Source: Cupriavidus yeoncheonensis
GTDB taxonomy: Bacteria; Pseudomonadota; Gammaproteobacteria; Burkholderiales; Burkholderiaceae
Direction of reading: 5' to 3'
Assembly (NCBI RefSeq): GCF_905397275.1
Contig: NZ_CAJPUY010000017.1
Span: 62,001 to 126,000 of the forward strand
DNA: 64,000 nucleotides
Under the pieces are notes generated by a model, which had not been told where the DNA came from, made no database searches, and was given only the letters and a program-made list of their open reading frames with translations. Positions 43,693-52,452 of this stretch are shown one piece after another. The stretch's first letter is position 1. Each line of letters starts with the position of its first letter. Made by a program: the position numbers and the translations under genes.

Positions 43693-44848
43693 TCCGATGG
43701 TTGACGTTGACGGCCTCGACGGCGGCCAGCAACTGCTGCGCGACAACATCCGCCGCTACCTCAAGGAGAACATCGCACCGCTCATCCCGCAGGCGGAGCG
43801 CGACAAGAAGTTCCCGCACGAGGCCATGACCGGCCTGACCGACTTCGGCTACTTCGGCGGCATCCTGCCGGAAGCCGACGGCGGCCTGGGCCTGGACTAC
43901 CTGACCTGGGCCGTGATGATGGAGGAAGCCGGCTACTGCTGGCTGTCGCTGCGCATCCTGCTCAACGGGCTGAATATCGTCTCCGGCATCATCAACGCCT
44001 ACGGCACCGAGGAGCAGAAGGAGCGCTTTGTCCGCCCCCTGCTGCGCAACGAGCGCAAGCCGTTCGTGTCGATCTCCGAGCCGGACGTGGGCTCGAACGT
44101 GGCCGAGGTGAAGACCCGCGCCGACAAGCGCGGCGACCGCTACGTCCTGAACGGCAGCAAGCTGTGGGTGACCAACGGCATGTTCGCCGACTTCGGCATC
44201 GTGGTCGCCCGCACCTACAGCGAGACCTGCAATGGCGAGCTGTCGCTGTTCCTGGTCGAGCGCGACGTGACGAAGTACGACGCCACGCCGGTCGACGTGA
44301 TGTTCACCCGCAGCACCGGCACGGCCGCCTTCACCTTCGAGAACGCCGAGATCCCGGCCGCCAACCTGATCGGCACCGAAGGCCTGGGCCTGCGCCAGAT
44401 CCTGATCGGCCTGAACTTCGGCCGCCTGAACGTGGCGATGGGCGCCGTGGGCGCGGCGCAGTGCGCGCTCGATCTCAGCGTCGACTATGCGCTGCAGCGC
44501 AAGCAGTTCGGCCGCCAGATCGGCTCGTTCCAGCTCGTGCAGAAGCACATCGTCGACATGACGATGCGCGTGCAGGCCTCGCGCTCGCTCGGCTACCGCG
44601 CCGCCCGTTCGATGCAGAACGGCACCTCGCGCACCGAGTGCTCGATCGCCAAGCTGTACGCGACCGAGGCCGCCTTCGAGGTTGCCAACCTCGCCCTGCA
44701 GGTGCACGGCGGCATCGGCTACGCCACCGACTACCCCATCGAACGGATCTTCCGCGACACCCGCGGCGGGATGATCCCCGAGGGCACCACCGAAATCCAG
44801 ACGCTGATCATCGGCCGCGAAATCCTCGGCATCAGCGCACTGACCTGA
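43685..44848 (+). CDS. Acyl-CoA dehydrogenase
   Basis: Acyl-CoA dehydrogenase of 387 residues. SISEPDVGSNVAEV is the flavin motif (the usual GSD reads GSN), and IPEGTTEIQTLIIGREI supplies the catalytic glutamate. The HGGIGYATDYPIERIFRD block is typical. The start MVDPMVDVDGL overlaps the SDR stop. It is one of two dehydrogenases in this operon, which suggests two separate desaturations or chain-length classes. Confidence 0.9.
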   Translation: MVDPMVDVDGLDGGQQLLRDNIRRYLKENIAPLIPQAERDKKFPHEAMTGLTDFGYFGGILPEADGGLGLDYLTWAVMMEEAGYCWLSLRILLNGLNIVSGIINAYGTEEQKERFVRPLLRNERKPFVSISEPDVGSNVAEVKTRADKRGDRYVLNGSKLWVTNGMFADFGIVVARTYSETCNGELSLFLVERDVTKYDATPVDVMFTRSTGTAAFTFENAEIPAANLIGTEGLGLRQILIGLNFGRLNVAMGAVGAAQCALDLSVDYALQRKQFGRQIGSFQLVQKHIVDMTMRVQASRSLGYRAARSMQNGTSRTECSIAKLYATEAAFEVANLALQVHGGIGYATDYPIERIFRDTRGGMIPEGTTEIQTLIIGREILGISALT

Positions 44849-44872
44849 CACAGTAATCCGGAGACACACACG

Positions 44873-45373
44873 ATGACCCAACCCGCCATCCTCGACCAGA
44901 TCGCCCAGACCACCCTCTACTGGGAAGACCTGACGCCGGGCATGACCTACAGCACCTCGTCGCGCACCATCACCGAGGCCGACGTGGCCGCCTTTGCCGC
45001 CCTGACCGGCGACTTCAACAAGGTCCATGTGGACGCCGAGTACGCCAAGGGCACCATCTTCGGCCAGCGCATCGCCCACGGCATGCTGGTCGCCGCGTTC
45101 ATGGCCGGCCTGACCTCGCGCTCGATCCCGAACCAGTTCTTCGAAGGCTCGCTGTTCAGCGTGCTGGAAAACCGCCTGAAGTTCCCGAAGCCGACCTTCA
45201 TCGGCGACACCATCCGCGTGGACATCGAGGTGACCGAGCAGAAGCCGACCAGCCGTCCGGACCGCGGCATCGTCAGCTTCCTGCGCAAGGCCGTGAACCA
45301 GCGCGGCGAAGTCGTCGCCGAGATGGCCGCCACCTGCCTGTTCAAGCGCCGCACGCAGGGAGAAGCGCAATGA
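44873..45373 (+). CDS. MaoC family dehydratase
   Basis: Hot-dog fold hydratase of 166 residues. AALTGDFNKVHVDAEYAK holds the catalytic Asp/His pair, followed by FGQRIAHGMLVAAFMAGL. It likely hydrates a 2-enoyl-CoA to an (R)-3-hydroxyacyl-CoA, or a mesaconyl-type branched substrate. A CCGGAGACA site precedes the ATG. Its stop overlaps the start of the acyl-CoA synthetase as ATGA. Confidence 0.9.
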   Translation: MTQPAILDQIAQTTLYWEDLTPGMTYSTSSRTITEADVAAFAALTGDFNKVHVDAEYAKGTIFGQRIAHGMLVAAFMAGLTSRSIPNQFFEGSLFSVLENRLKFPKPTFIGDTIRVDIEVTEQKPTSRPDRGIVSFLRKAVNQRGEVVAEMAATCLFKRRTQGEAQ

Positions 45374-47535
45374 CCGCCAGACCAGACGCCAACGGCCTCT
45401 GGTTCAGCGACCTCACCCGCCTGGTCGAGCCGCGCTCGATCGTGCTGGTGGGCGCTTCCGAGAAGCCCGACAGCATCGGCGCCCGCACCTTCGAGAACCT
45501 GACGGTCTATTCGCAGTTCCAGGGCGACCTGTACCTCGTCAACCCCGGCCGCAAGGAAATCCACGGCCGCCCGTGCTACCCCTCGGTGCGCGACCTTGGC
45601 GCCGTGCCCGACCTTGCCATCCTTGCCGTGCGTGCCGACATGGTGCTCGACTCGCTGCGCGAATGCGGCGAGTGCGGCGTGAAGTTCGCGATCGTCTTCA
45701 CCTCGGGCTTCGGCGAGACCGGTGACGAAGGCCGCGCCGTCGAGGCAGAGATGCGCGCGATCGTCGCCAATACCGGCATGCGCATCTACGGCCCGAATTG
45801 TCCCGGCCTGAACAATATGAACGCGCGCCTGGGCATGACGTTCTCGCCCGCCTGGCGCATCGACCACGCCAGGCCGGGCCCCATCGGCGTGGCCACGCAG
45901 GGCGGCGGCCTGGGCCGCTCGTTCATCCAGTCGATGGACCGTGGCGTCGGCATCGGCCTGTGGTGCTCGGGCGGCAATGAAGCCGACCTGGAGGTCAGCG
46001 ACTACATCCACTACATGGCGGATGCGCCCGACATCAAGGTCATCGTCACCACGCTCGAAGGCGTGCGCAACGGCCCGCGCTTCATGGCCGCTGCGCTGCA
46101 CGCCGCGCGCCGGGGCAAGCCCATCGTGGCGCTGAAGGTCGGCAAGTCGGAAATCGGCGCCAAGGCCGCCGCCTCGCACACCGCCGCCATCGCCGGCGTC
46201 GCCGAGATCAACAGTGCGGTGTTCCGCCAGCTCGGCATCATCGAGGTGGACGACATCGACGAGCTGATCGACGTGGCCTCGCTGCTGTCGCGCGCCACGC
46301 CGACCGGCAAGGAGCAGCTTGCCGTCTACAGCTTCTCGGGCGGCACGGCGGCGCTGTGCACCGACATGGTCGGCATCGCCGGCCTGACGCTGTCGAAGTT
46401 CGCGCCCGAGACGCTTGAGGCCCTGTCCCGTGCCCTGCCCGGCTACGCCGCGTTCGACAACCCGGTGGACGTGACCGCCGAGGTGCTGGTCAACGCCGAG
46501 GTCGGCTACGCCGCGCTCAAGGCCACGGCCAGCGACCCGAATACCGATCTCGTGCTGGTGCCCATCCCCGTCGAGTACGGCAAGACCAGCGCCATGCTGG
46601 CCGACAGCATGGTTCGCGTGCAGTCAGAGGACAGCACCCCCATCGTGCCGGTCTGGATGAGCGACCGCACCGGCGAAGGCCACCGCAAGATGATCGAGGG
46701 CGGCCTGATGCCCATGCGCGCGGTCGGCAACACGGTGCTGGCCGTCAAGCGGTTCATCGAATACGGCAAGTGGCGGGCGCAGTTCAACCCCGACTGGCGT
46801 CCGCTGGCCGAGGCCGCCCCGCGCAAGGCCGAGGGCGACAGTACGGCCCTGTCGGAAGCCGGCGGCAAGACGCTGCTGGCAGGCGCCGGCGTGACCGTGC
46901 CGGGCGGCGTGGTCGCCACCTCGGCCGACGAGGCAGCGCGGGCCTTCCGCAATGTGGCGGCACAAGGCACCGGCAAGGTGGTCATGAAGATCGTCAGCGC
47001 GGCCATCACGCACAAGACCGATATCGGCGGCGTGCGCCTGGGCATCGCGTCCGAAGACGCTGCCCGCGCGGCGTTCGAGGAAATCCACGCCAACGGTTGC
47101 AAGGCCGCGCCGGCGGACCGCATCGAGGGCGTGCTGGTCGAGCCGATGCTGCCGTCGCCGTTCGTGGAGGCCGTGGTCGGCATCCACCGCGACGAGGTGT
47201 TCGGCCACGTCTGCACCTTCGGGCTCGGCGGCGTCGCCATCGAGCTGTTCAAGGACGTCAGCCGCCGCCTGCTGCCGCTCACGCCGCAATCGGCGCGGGC
47301 GATGATCGCCGAGACGCGCTGCCACGAACTGCTGAAGGGCCATCGCGGCCAGGCGGCGTTCGACATCGAGGCCCTGGCGGACACGCTGGTCAAGCTGTCG
47401 GACTTCGTGGCCAGGCACGCCGACCGCATCGACGAACTCGAAATCAACCCCCTCGCGGTGCGTCCGCAGGGCCAGGGCGTAGTGGCGCTGGACGCCGTCA
47501 TCGCCTTCCGTGGCACGGAGCCTTCCCAATGGTAA
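45370..47535 (+). CDS. NDP-forming acyl-CoA synthetase (acetate-CoA ligase/ACD family)
   Basis: Fused alpha-beta acyl-CoA synthetase of 721 residues. The CoA-binding domain begins LVEPRSIVLVGASEKPDSIG; the ligase-CoA domain contains AAASHTAAIAG with the phosphohistidine (His270); the C-terminal ATP-grasp domain runs from about residue 500 (GKVVMKIVSAAITHKTDIGG) to ELEINPLAV. Such enzymes form acyl-CoA via acyl-phosphate, or run in reverse. Its 3' end overlaps the citryl-CoA lyase gene by 7 bp. The combination mirrors the two halves of ATP-citrate lyase. Confidence 0.92.
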   Translation: MTARPDANGLWFSDLTRLVEPRSIVLVGASEKPDSIGARTFENLTVYSQFQGDLYLVNPGRKEIHGRPCYPSVRDLGAVPDLAILAVRADMVLDSLRECGECGVKFAIVFTSGFGETGDEGRAVEAEMRAIVANTGMRIYGPNCPGLNNMNARLGMTFSPAWRIDHARPGPIGVATQGGGLGRSFIQSMDRGVGIGLWCSGGNEADLEVSDYIHYMADAPDIKVIVTTLEGVRNGPRFMAAALHAARRGKPIVALKVGKSEIGAKAAASHTAAIAGVAEINSAVFRQLGIIEVDDIDELIDVASLLSRATPTGKEQLAVYSFSGGTAALCTDMVGIAGLTLSKFAPETLEALSRALPGYAAFDNPVDVTAEVLVNAEVGYAALKATASDPNTDLVLVPIPVEYGKTSAMLADSMVRVQSEDSTPIVPVWMSDRTGEGHRKMIEGGLMPMRAVGNTVLAVKRFIEYGKWRAQFNPDWRPLAEAAPRKAEGDSTALSEAGGKTLLAGAGVTVPGGVVATSADEAARAFRNVAAQGTGKVVMKIVSAAITHKTDIGGVRLGIASEDAARAAFEEIHANGCKAAPADRIEGVLVEPMLPSPFVEAVVGIHRDEVFGHVCTFGLGGVAIELFKDVSRRLLPLTPQSARAMIAETRCHELLKGHRGQAAFDIEALADTLVKLSDFVARHADRIDELEINPLAVRPQGQGVVALDAVIAFRGTEPSQW

Positions 47536-48299
47536 AGACCGACATCGGCTATACGACGACCGACACCATCATGGTGCGCGGCAAGAACCTGTCCACCGAG
47601 ATCATCGGCAAGTTCGACTTCGTCGACATGATCTTCTTCACCACGCTCTCGCGCATGCCCACGCCGCGCGAGAAGGTCATGGTCAACGCGCTGCTGGTGA
47701 CCACCGCCGATCACGGCATCACCCCCAGCTCGCTGTCGGCCCGCCTGACGTACATCGGCGCGCCGGAAGCCCTGCAAGGCGCGGTGGCGACCGGCCTGCT
47801 CGGCGCGGGCAGCGTGTTCCTCGGCCCGATGCAGAACGCGGCCGAGATGCTGATCGAAGGCGCAAAGGAACTGCGCGACGATGCGACCGACGCCGAAGTC
47901 ATGCAGGCCGCGCGCGAGGTGATCCGCCGCCACAAGGAGCGCCGCCAGCAGGTCTTCGGCGTGGGCCATCCCATCCACGTCGACGGCGACCCGCGCGTGC
48001 CCGCCCTGCGCGAGCTGTCGCGCGAGAACGGCTACTACAGCCTGCACTGGCGCCTGATGGAAGCCGTCTCGGAAGTGCTGATGACCGAGCACAACCGCAA
48101 GCTGCCGATGAACGTCGTCGGGGCCATCGGCGCCATCATCGCCGCGATGGGCCTGGACCCGCTGATCGGGCGCGGCCTGGCGCTGGTGGGCCGTTCGGCC
48201 GGCCTGCTGGCCCACGTGCTGGAAGAGAAGAGCCAGCCGATGGCCCGCGAGGCGTGGGAACTCGTCCTGAAGGCCGACCCGCGCAACGTCCTGCCCTGA
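47529..48299 (+). CDS. Citryl-CoA lyase (citrate synthase superfamily, short form)
   Basis: Citrate synthase-like protein of 256 residues, matching only the lyase-type core. MVRGKNLSTEIIGKFDFVDM is typical of stand-alone citryl-CoA lyases; TTADHGITPSSLSARLTYIG corresponds to the DHG segment of the ATP-citrate lyase C-terminal domain, and GVGHPIHVDGDPRVPALRE carries the active-site His/Asp region. It should cleave a citryl-CoA-like thioester to a 2-oxo acid and an acyl-CoA, or run in reverse. It is translationally coupled to the NDP-forming synthetase. True substrate may be an alkyl or methyl citrate. Confidence 0.88.
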   Translation: MVKTDIGYTTTDTIMVRGKNLSTEIIGKFDFVDMIFFTTLSRMPTPREKVMVNALLVTTADHGITPSSLSARLTYIGAPEALQGAVATGLLGAGSVFLGPMQNAAEMLIEGAKELRDDATDAEVMQAAREVIRRHKERRQQVFGVGHPIHVDGDPRVPALRELSRENGYYSLHWRLMEAVSEVLMTEHNRKLPMNVVGAIGAIIAAMGLDPLIGRGLALVGRSAGLLAHVLEEKSQPMAREAWELVLKADPRNVLP

Positions 48300-48370
48300 C
48301 CCCCTGACCCTGGGCACCGGCCCGGCCGCCGCGCCGGGCCGGCGAGAAGAATTCGCTGAGAGACATCCCG

Positions 48371-49537
48371 ATGCAGAAGCTCACCGCCGAACGGCAAATG
48401 ATCCAGGAGGCAGCACGCCAGTTCACGATGGAACGCGTGCTGCCGCTCGCCAACAAGCTGGACCCGGAGAAGGGGCAGATTCCCCGCGACCTGATCGACG
48501 AAATGGCCGAACTGGGCTATTTCGGCATCCTCATCCCCGAAGAATATGGCGGCCTTGGCCTGGGCGCCTACGAGTACTGCCTCGTCGCCGAGCAGCTTTC
48601 GCGCGGCTGGATGAGCGTGGGCAGCCTGATCGCGCGGGGCAACCAGCTGATCGGTGCGCTCAAGGCCCTCACGCCGGAGAAGAAGGCGGAGTACCTGCCC
48701 CGCATGGTGCGCGGCGAGTTCCTTGGCGCGTTCTCGCTGTCAGAGCCCAACGCCGGCTCGGACATCGCCAACATTACCTGCCGCGCCGTGCGCGACGGCG
48801 ACGAGTGGATCATCACCGGCAACAAGTACTGGTGCACCTTCGCCGACGAGGCGGACTTCATCCTCGTGATCTGCCGCACCGATCCCGTGGTCGACCCCAA
48901 GGCGCGCCACAAAGGCCTGTCCGCCTTCATCGTCGAGAAGCCGCGCGGCCAGTTGCCCGAGGGCGTGAAGGGCAGCATCATCCCCAAGATCGGCTACCAC
49001 GGCTGGACCACCTGGGAACTGGCCTTCGACGGCTGCCGCGTGCCGGCGTCGAAGATGGTCGGCGAGGAAGGCAAGGCGTTCTACCTCGCCACCGCCGGGC
49101 TGGAGACCGCCCGCGCCCACACCGCCGCGCGGTCCATCGGGCTTGCGCAGGGCGCGCTGGAGGATTCGATCCACTACTCGCGGGACCGTGCCCAGTTCGG
49201 TTCGTCCATCGGCAACTTCCAGGCGATCCGCTTCAAGATCGCCGACATGGCGACGCAGATCGAGGCCGCGCGGGCCCTGCTCTATTCGGTGTGCGAGAAG
49301 ATCGACGACGGCGGCCGGGCCGACACCGAGGCGTCGATGGTCAAGCTGTTCGCCAGCGAGATGTGCGAGCGCGTGGCGAGCGAAGGGCTGCAGATCCATG
49401 GCGGCGCGGGCTACACCACGCATTTCGCGGCCGAGCGCTACTGGCGCGACGCACGCCTGACCAAGATCTTCGAGGGCACCTCCGAGATCCAGATGCGCAT
49501 CATCTCCGACGCCCTGATGGGCAAGGTGGCGGCATGA
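48371..49537 (+). CDS. Acyl-CoA dehydrogenase
   Basis: Acyl-CoA dehydrogenase of 388 residues. SLSEPNAGSDIANITCRAV is the flavin motif and IFEGTSEIQMRIISDALMG the catalytic glutamate region. NKYWCTFADEADFILVICRT is characteristic of a subgroup near glutaryl-CoA/methylsuccinyl-CoA-type enzymes, but assignment to either is not secure. It is 71 bp after the lyase gene and overlaps the next CoA-transferase gene as ATGA. Confidence 0.9.
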   Translation: MQKLTAERQMIQEAARQFTMERVLPLANKLDPEKGQIPRDLIDEMAELGYFGILIPEEYGGLGLGAYEYCLVAEQLSRGWMSVGSLIARGNQLIGALKALTPEKKAEYLPRMVRGEFLGAFSLSEPNAGSDIANITCRAVRDGDEWIITGNKYWCTFADEADFILVICRTDPVVDPKARHKGLSAFIVEKPRGQLPEGVKGSIIPKIGYHGWTTWELAFDGCRVPASKMVGEEGKAFYLATAGLETARAHTAARSIGLAQGALEDSIHYSRDRAQFGSSIGNFQAIRFKIADMATQIEAARALLYSVCEKIDDGGRADTEASMVKLFASEMCERVASEGLQIHGGAGYTTHFAAERYWRDARLTKIFEGTSEIQMRIISDALMGKVAA

Positions 49538-50760
49538 CCCAGGCGGCATCCACCGGCGCCCTCGCCGGCCTGCGCGTGGTCGACCTTACGCAGATGCTGG
49601 CCGGCCCGTTCTGCACCCAGGTCCTGGCCGACCACGGCGCCGACGTGATCAAGGTCGAAGCCATGACGGGCGACGGCACGCGCCTGACCGCGCCCTTCTG
49701 CGAGGACGACACGCTGCGCGAGTACGGCGGCTATTTCCAGAGCGTCAACCGCAACAAGCGCTCGATTGCCGTCGACCTGAAGACCGCCGAAGGCGTGGCG
49801 CTCGTGCGCAAGCTGATCGACGGCGCCGACATCGTGGTCGAGAACTTCCGCGCCGGCGTGATGGAGCGGCTCGGGCTGGGCTGGGAGACGCTGCGGGAAA
49901 GCAACCCTCGCCTCGTCTACGGCACCGTGCGCGGCTTCGGCGATCCGCGCTCCGGCGCCAGTCCCTATGCGAACTGGCCGGCCTATGACGTGGTCGCGCA
50001 GGCCATGGGCGGCATGATGGGCATCACCGGCCCCGACCGCCACACCCCGATGAAGATCGGCCCCGGCGTGGGCGACACCATCCCGGCGCTGATGCTCTGC
50101 ATCGGCATCCTGTCGGCCGTGCATCGCGTCCGGGAGACCGGCAAGGGCCAGTTCGTCGACGTGGCAATGACCGACGCCGTGCTGGCCATGTGCGAGCGCA
50201 TCGTCTACCAGACCTCGTACACCGGCGTGGCGCCCGGCCCGGAAGGCAACCGCCATCCGCTGCTCTGCCCGTTTGGCCTGTTCCGTGCGCGCGACGGCTA
50301 CGTGTCGATCGCCGTCGCCAACGATCCGCTGTGGGAAAAGCTCGCCGCCGCCATCGGCCGCCCCGAACTGGGCACCGATCCGGCCTTCGCCACCAATGCG
50401 GCGCGCGTGGCCAATGTGCAGCAGGTCATCGACCTGCTGGAAGGCTTCACGTCCGTGCGCAGCAAGGAGGAAATCGCCGGCGTGCTGGGCGGCAAGGTGC
50501 CGTTCGGGCCGGTCTGCACGGCAGCCGAGATCTTCGCCGATCCGCACTATGCGGTACGGGAGATGCTGGTCGACGTCGAGCAGCCCGGCTCGGCGCAGCG
50601 CGTGAAGATCGCCGGCGTGCCGGTCAAGCTGAGCGACACGCCGGGTGCGGTGCGCCGCCGCGCGCCGATGCTCGGCGAGCACACCGACGAGATTCTTCTT
50701 GCCGCCGGCTACGGCCGCGCCGATATTGATCATCTGCGCGCGGCGGGCGCCGTTCGCTAA
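49534..50760 (+). CDS. Class III CoA-transferase (CaiB/BaiF family)
   Basis: CoA-transferase of 408 residues. LAGLRVVDLTQMLAGPFCTQ is the N-terminal CoA-binding strand, VENFRAGVMERLGLG is conserved, and WPAYDVVAQAMGGMMG contains the catalytic aspartate (Asp152). It moves CoA between an acyl-CoA donor and a free carboxylate. Unlike the racemase-like protein at 38054, it lacks the GHDIN pair. It closes the second operon and probably activates the imported acid at the expense of a product thioester. Confidence 0.9.
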   Translation: MTQAASTGALAGLRVVDLTQMLAGPFCTQVLADHGADVIKVEAMTGDGTRLTAPFCEDDTLREYGGYFQSVNRNKRSIAVDLKTAEGVALVRKLIDGADIVVENFRAGVMERLGLGWETLRESNPRLVYGTVRGFGDPRSGASPYANWPAYDVVAQAMGGMMGITGPDRHTPMKIGPGVGDTIPALMLCIGILSAVHRVRETGKGQFVDVAMTDAVLAMCERIVYQTSYTGVAPGPEGNRHPLLCPFGLFRARDGYVSIAVANDPLWEKLAAAIGRPELGTDPAFATNAARVANVQQVIDLLEGFTSVRSKEEIAGVLGGKVPFGPVCTAAEIFADPHYAVREMLVDVEQPGSAQRVKIAGVPVKLSDTPGAVRRRAPMLGEHTDEILLAAGYGRADIDHLRAAGAVR

Positions 50761-50779
50761 CTTTTGCAGGGCAGTAGAG

Positions 50780-51682
50780 ATGGACCTCCGACAGATGCGA
50801 CAGGCGCTCGTCCTGAGCGAAACCCTGAATTTCCACCGCGCCGCCGAGCGCCTGTGCATGGCCCAGCCGCCGCTGTCCACGGCCATCCGCAAGCTGGAAG
50901 AGGAACTCGGCGCCACGCTGTTCGACCGGCTGCCGTCCGGCCTCACGCTGACCCCGGTCGGCGAACTGGTGCTGCGGCAGATGCGCAATACCCTGTTCTT
51001 CGCCGACGAGATCCGCCGGGCCGCCAGTGAAGGCGATGCGGGCGAGCGCGGCAAGCTGCGCGTGGGCTTTGTCGGCTCGTCGGTCTACTCGCTGATGCCC
51101 CGGCTGATCCGCGCCTTCCGCACCCGGTACCCGCACGTGGAACTGGTGATCGAGGAATCCACGACCGTCGACCTGCTGCACGCCGTGGAGGAACACACCC
51201 TCGACGCCGCACTGGTCCGCCATCCGGTACTGGGCAAGACTGCCGCGCAGGTCACCCTGCTCCAGCCCGACCCGCTGGTGCTGGCGGTGAGCGCCGATTC
51301 GCCGCTGGCCGGGCGCGAGTCCGTCGCGCTTGCCGAGTTGGGCGACACACCGTTCATCGTCTATTCGCAGGAGCGTGTGCCGACCATGCACGCGCTGATG
51401 ATGTACGCCTTCCAGGCGGCGGGCATTCGTCCGCCGATTGCCCAGGAAGCGGTGCAGGTGCCCACCATCCTCGCGCTGGTGGAAAGCGGCCTGGGCGTCG
51501 CGCTCGTGCCGGCCGCCACCGCCCGGCTGGGCGGCGAAGGCATCCGCCACATCGCGCTGACCGGATTGCCCGAGCGGATGGACTTCGGCATCGCCCTGGC
51601 AACGCTGCCCGATCCGAACAACGCCACCACGCGGAACTTCATCGCGCTGGCGCAGGAGGCGACACGGGAGGTAGCGCAATAG
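50780..51682 (+). CDS. LysR family transcriptional regulator
   Basis: LysR-type regulator of 300 residues starting MDLRQMRQALVLSETLNFHR, with winged helix RAAERLCMAQPPLSTAIRKL and a C-terminal inducer-binding domain of the BenM/CatM-like class (KLRVGFVGSSVYSLMPRLI). It begins 19 bp after the CoA-transferase in the same direction, so it may be co-transcribed and give feedback on the operon. No divergent target gene is present. Confidence 0.92.
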   Translation: MDLRQMRQALVLSETLNFHRAAERLCMAQPPLSTAIRKLEEELGATLFDRLPSGLTLTPVGELVLRQMRNTLFFADEIRRAASEGDAGERGKLRVGFVGSSVYSLMPRLIRAFRTRYPHVELVIEESTTVDLLHAVEEHTLDAALVRHPVLGKTAAQVTLLQPDPLVLAVSADSPLAGRESVALAELGDTPFIVYSQERVPTMHALMMYAFQAAGIRPPIAQEAVQVPTILALVESGLGVALVPAATARLGGEGIRHIALTGLPERMDFGIALATLPDPNNATTRNFIALAQEATREVAQ

Positions 51683-51810
51683 CGCCATAGCGCGATAGCT
51701 CGGCAGGGGCGGAAGGAAGAGGCGCATCGCCGCTTGCCGGGGAAGCCGCCGAGGGGTCCGAGTCCGACTGATGGCGGCCACTCGATACCCCTCCCCACGC
51801 CATCAGGCCA

Positions 51811-52164
51811 TCAGATCGGCTTCTCCAACTGCCTGGCCTGCTTCTCCTTGAAGCGCAGGCCATACCATTGGCCAATCTGCTTCTTCGTCACGTAGCCCTT
51901 CTTCTTGCGATCGATTTCATCGAAGTGGGAGTAGACGTCGGGCATGCCCGCTTGCGCCTCGTCGCGCGTCAGCTTGCCGTCGTGATTGGCATCGGCTGCC
52001 GCGAACTTCTCCGCATACATCTGCTTGGCCTCTTTCGCGGTCATCGGAGCCGGCGGCGCGCCGGCTGCCGATGCCGGCGCCTGGGCACCGGCCAGGCTGG
52101 CGGACAGCAAGCCGAGCAGGGCCACGGCTACAGCGAGCGGATGCTGCATCTTGTTCGTCTTCAA
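51811..52164 (-). CDS. Exported EF-hand protein, TTG start
   Basis: Small calcium-binding-type protein of 117 residues. A GAGGAGG site lies 6 bp before a TTG that opens KTNKMQHPLAVAVALLGLL, giving a normal signal peptide; starting at the internal ATG would leave no ribosome site. One full EF-hand loop, DANHDGKLTRDE, is near residue 72, and a second, degenerate one is FDEIDRKKKGYVTKKQ. It should be periplasmic. Function is unknown; such proteins are common in Cupriavidus. The dispersed 22-bp element lies 80 bp upstream. Confidence 0.82.
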   Translation of the reverse strand: MKTNKMQHPLAVAVALLGLLSASLAGAQAPASAAGAPPAPMTAKEAKQMYAEKFAAADANHDGKLTRDEAQAGMPDVYSHFDEIDRKKKGYVTKKQIGQWYGLRFKEKQARQLEKPI

Positions 52165-52243
52165 GGTTGTCCTCCTCGTCTTGTTGGAAAGTCCATTCTC
52201 GGCTGGCGATCCCGCTGAAGGCAACCGGCGTCACGGGGGGGCG

Positions 52244-52265
52244 GGGAAAACCATGGCGGGACTTA
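52244..52265 (-). repeat. Dispersed 22-bp element, copy 2
   Basis: Identical on the minus strand to 27426-27447. It lies 80 bp upstream of the EF-hand gene and points toward it, as copy 1 does relative to the HD-domain gene. Confidence 0.75.
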
Positions 52266-52452
52266 AGGTTCATCGCCGGTTGAATCCACAGCCATGAAGC
52301 GTCGTTGGTCCGCACGATCACTCGGTTGTTCGAACGTCGGCTCCAGCCAAGCTTACGGACTTTCCCTGGCCTCCGATTCGAGTCCACCTCCGAACGAACA
52401 TGGTGGAGTTCGAACCCCGCTTGCCCCACCAACTTTCCCGTTTTCTCCCCAG

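Noticed and set aside
52408..52431. tRNA-like 3' end (GTTCGAAC...CCCCACCA) with T-loop and CCA spacing
   Set aside because: The T-stem does not pair properly, no matching acceptor 5' strand, anticodon arm or D arm lies upstream, and no integrase or repeat flanks it. It is treated as chance.
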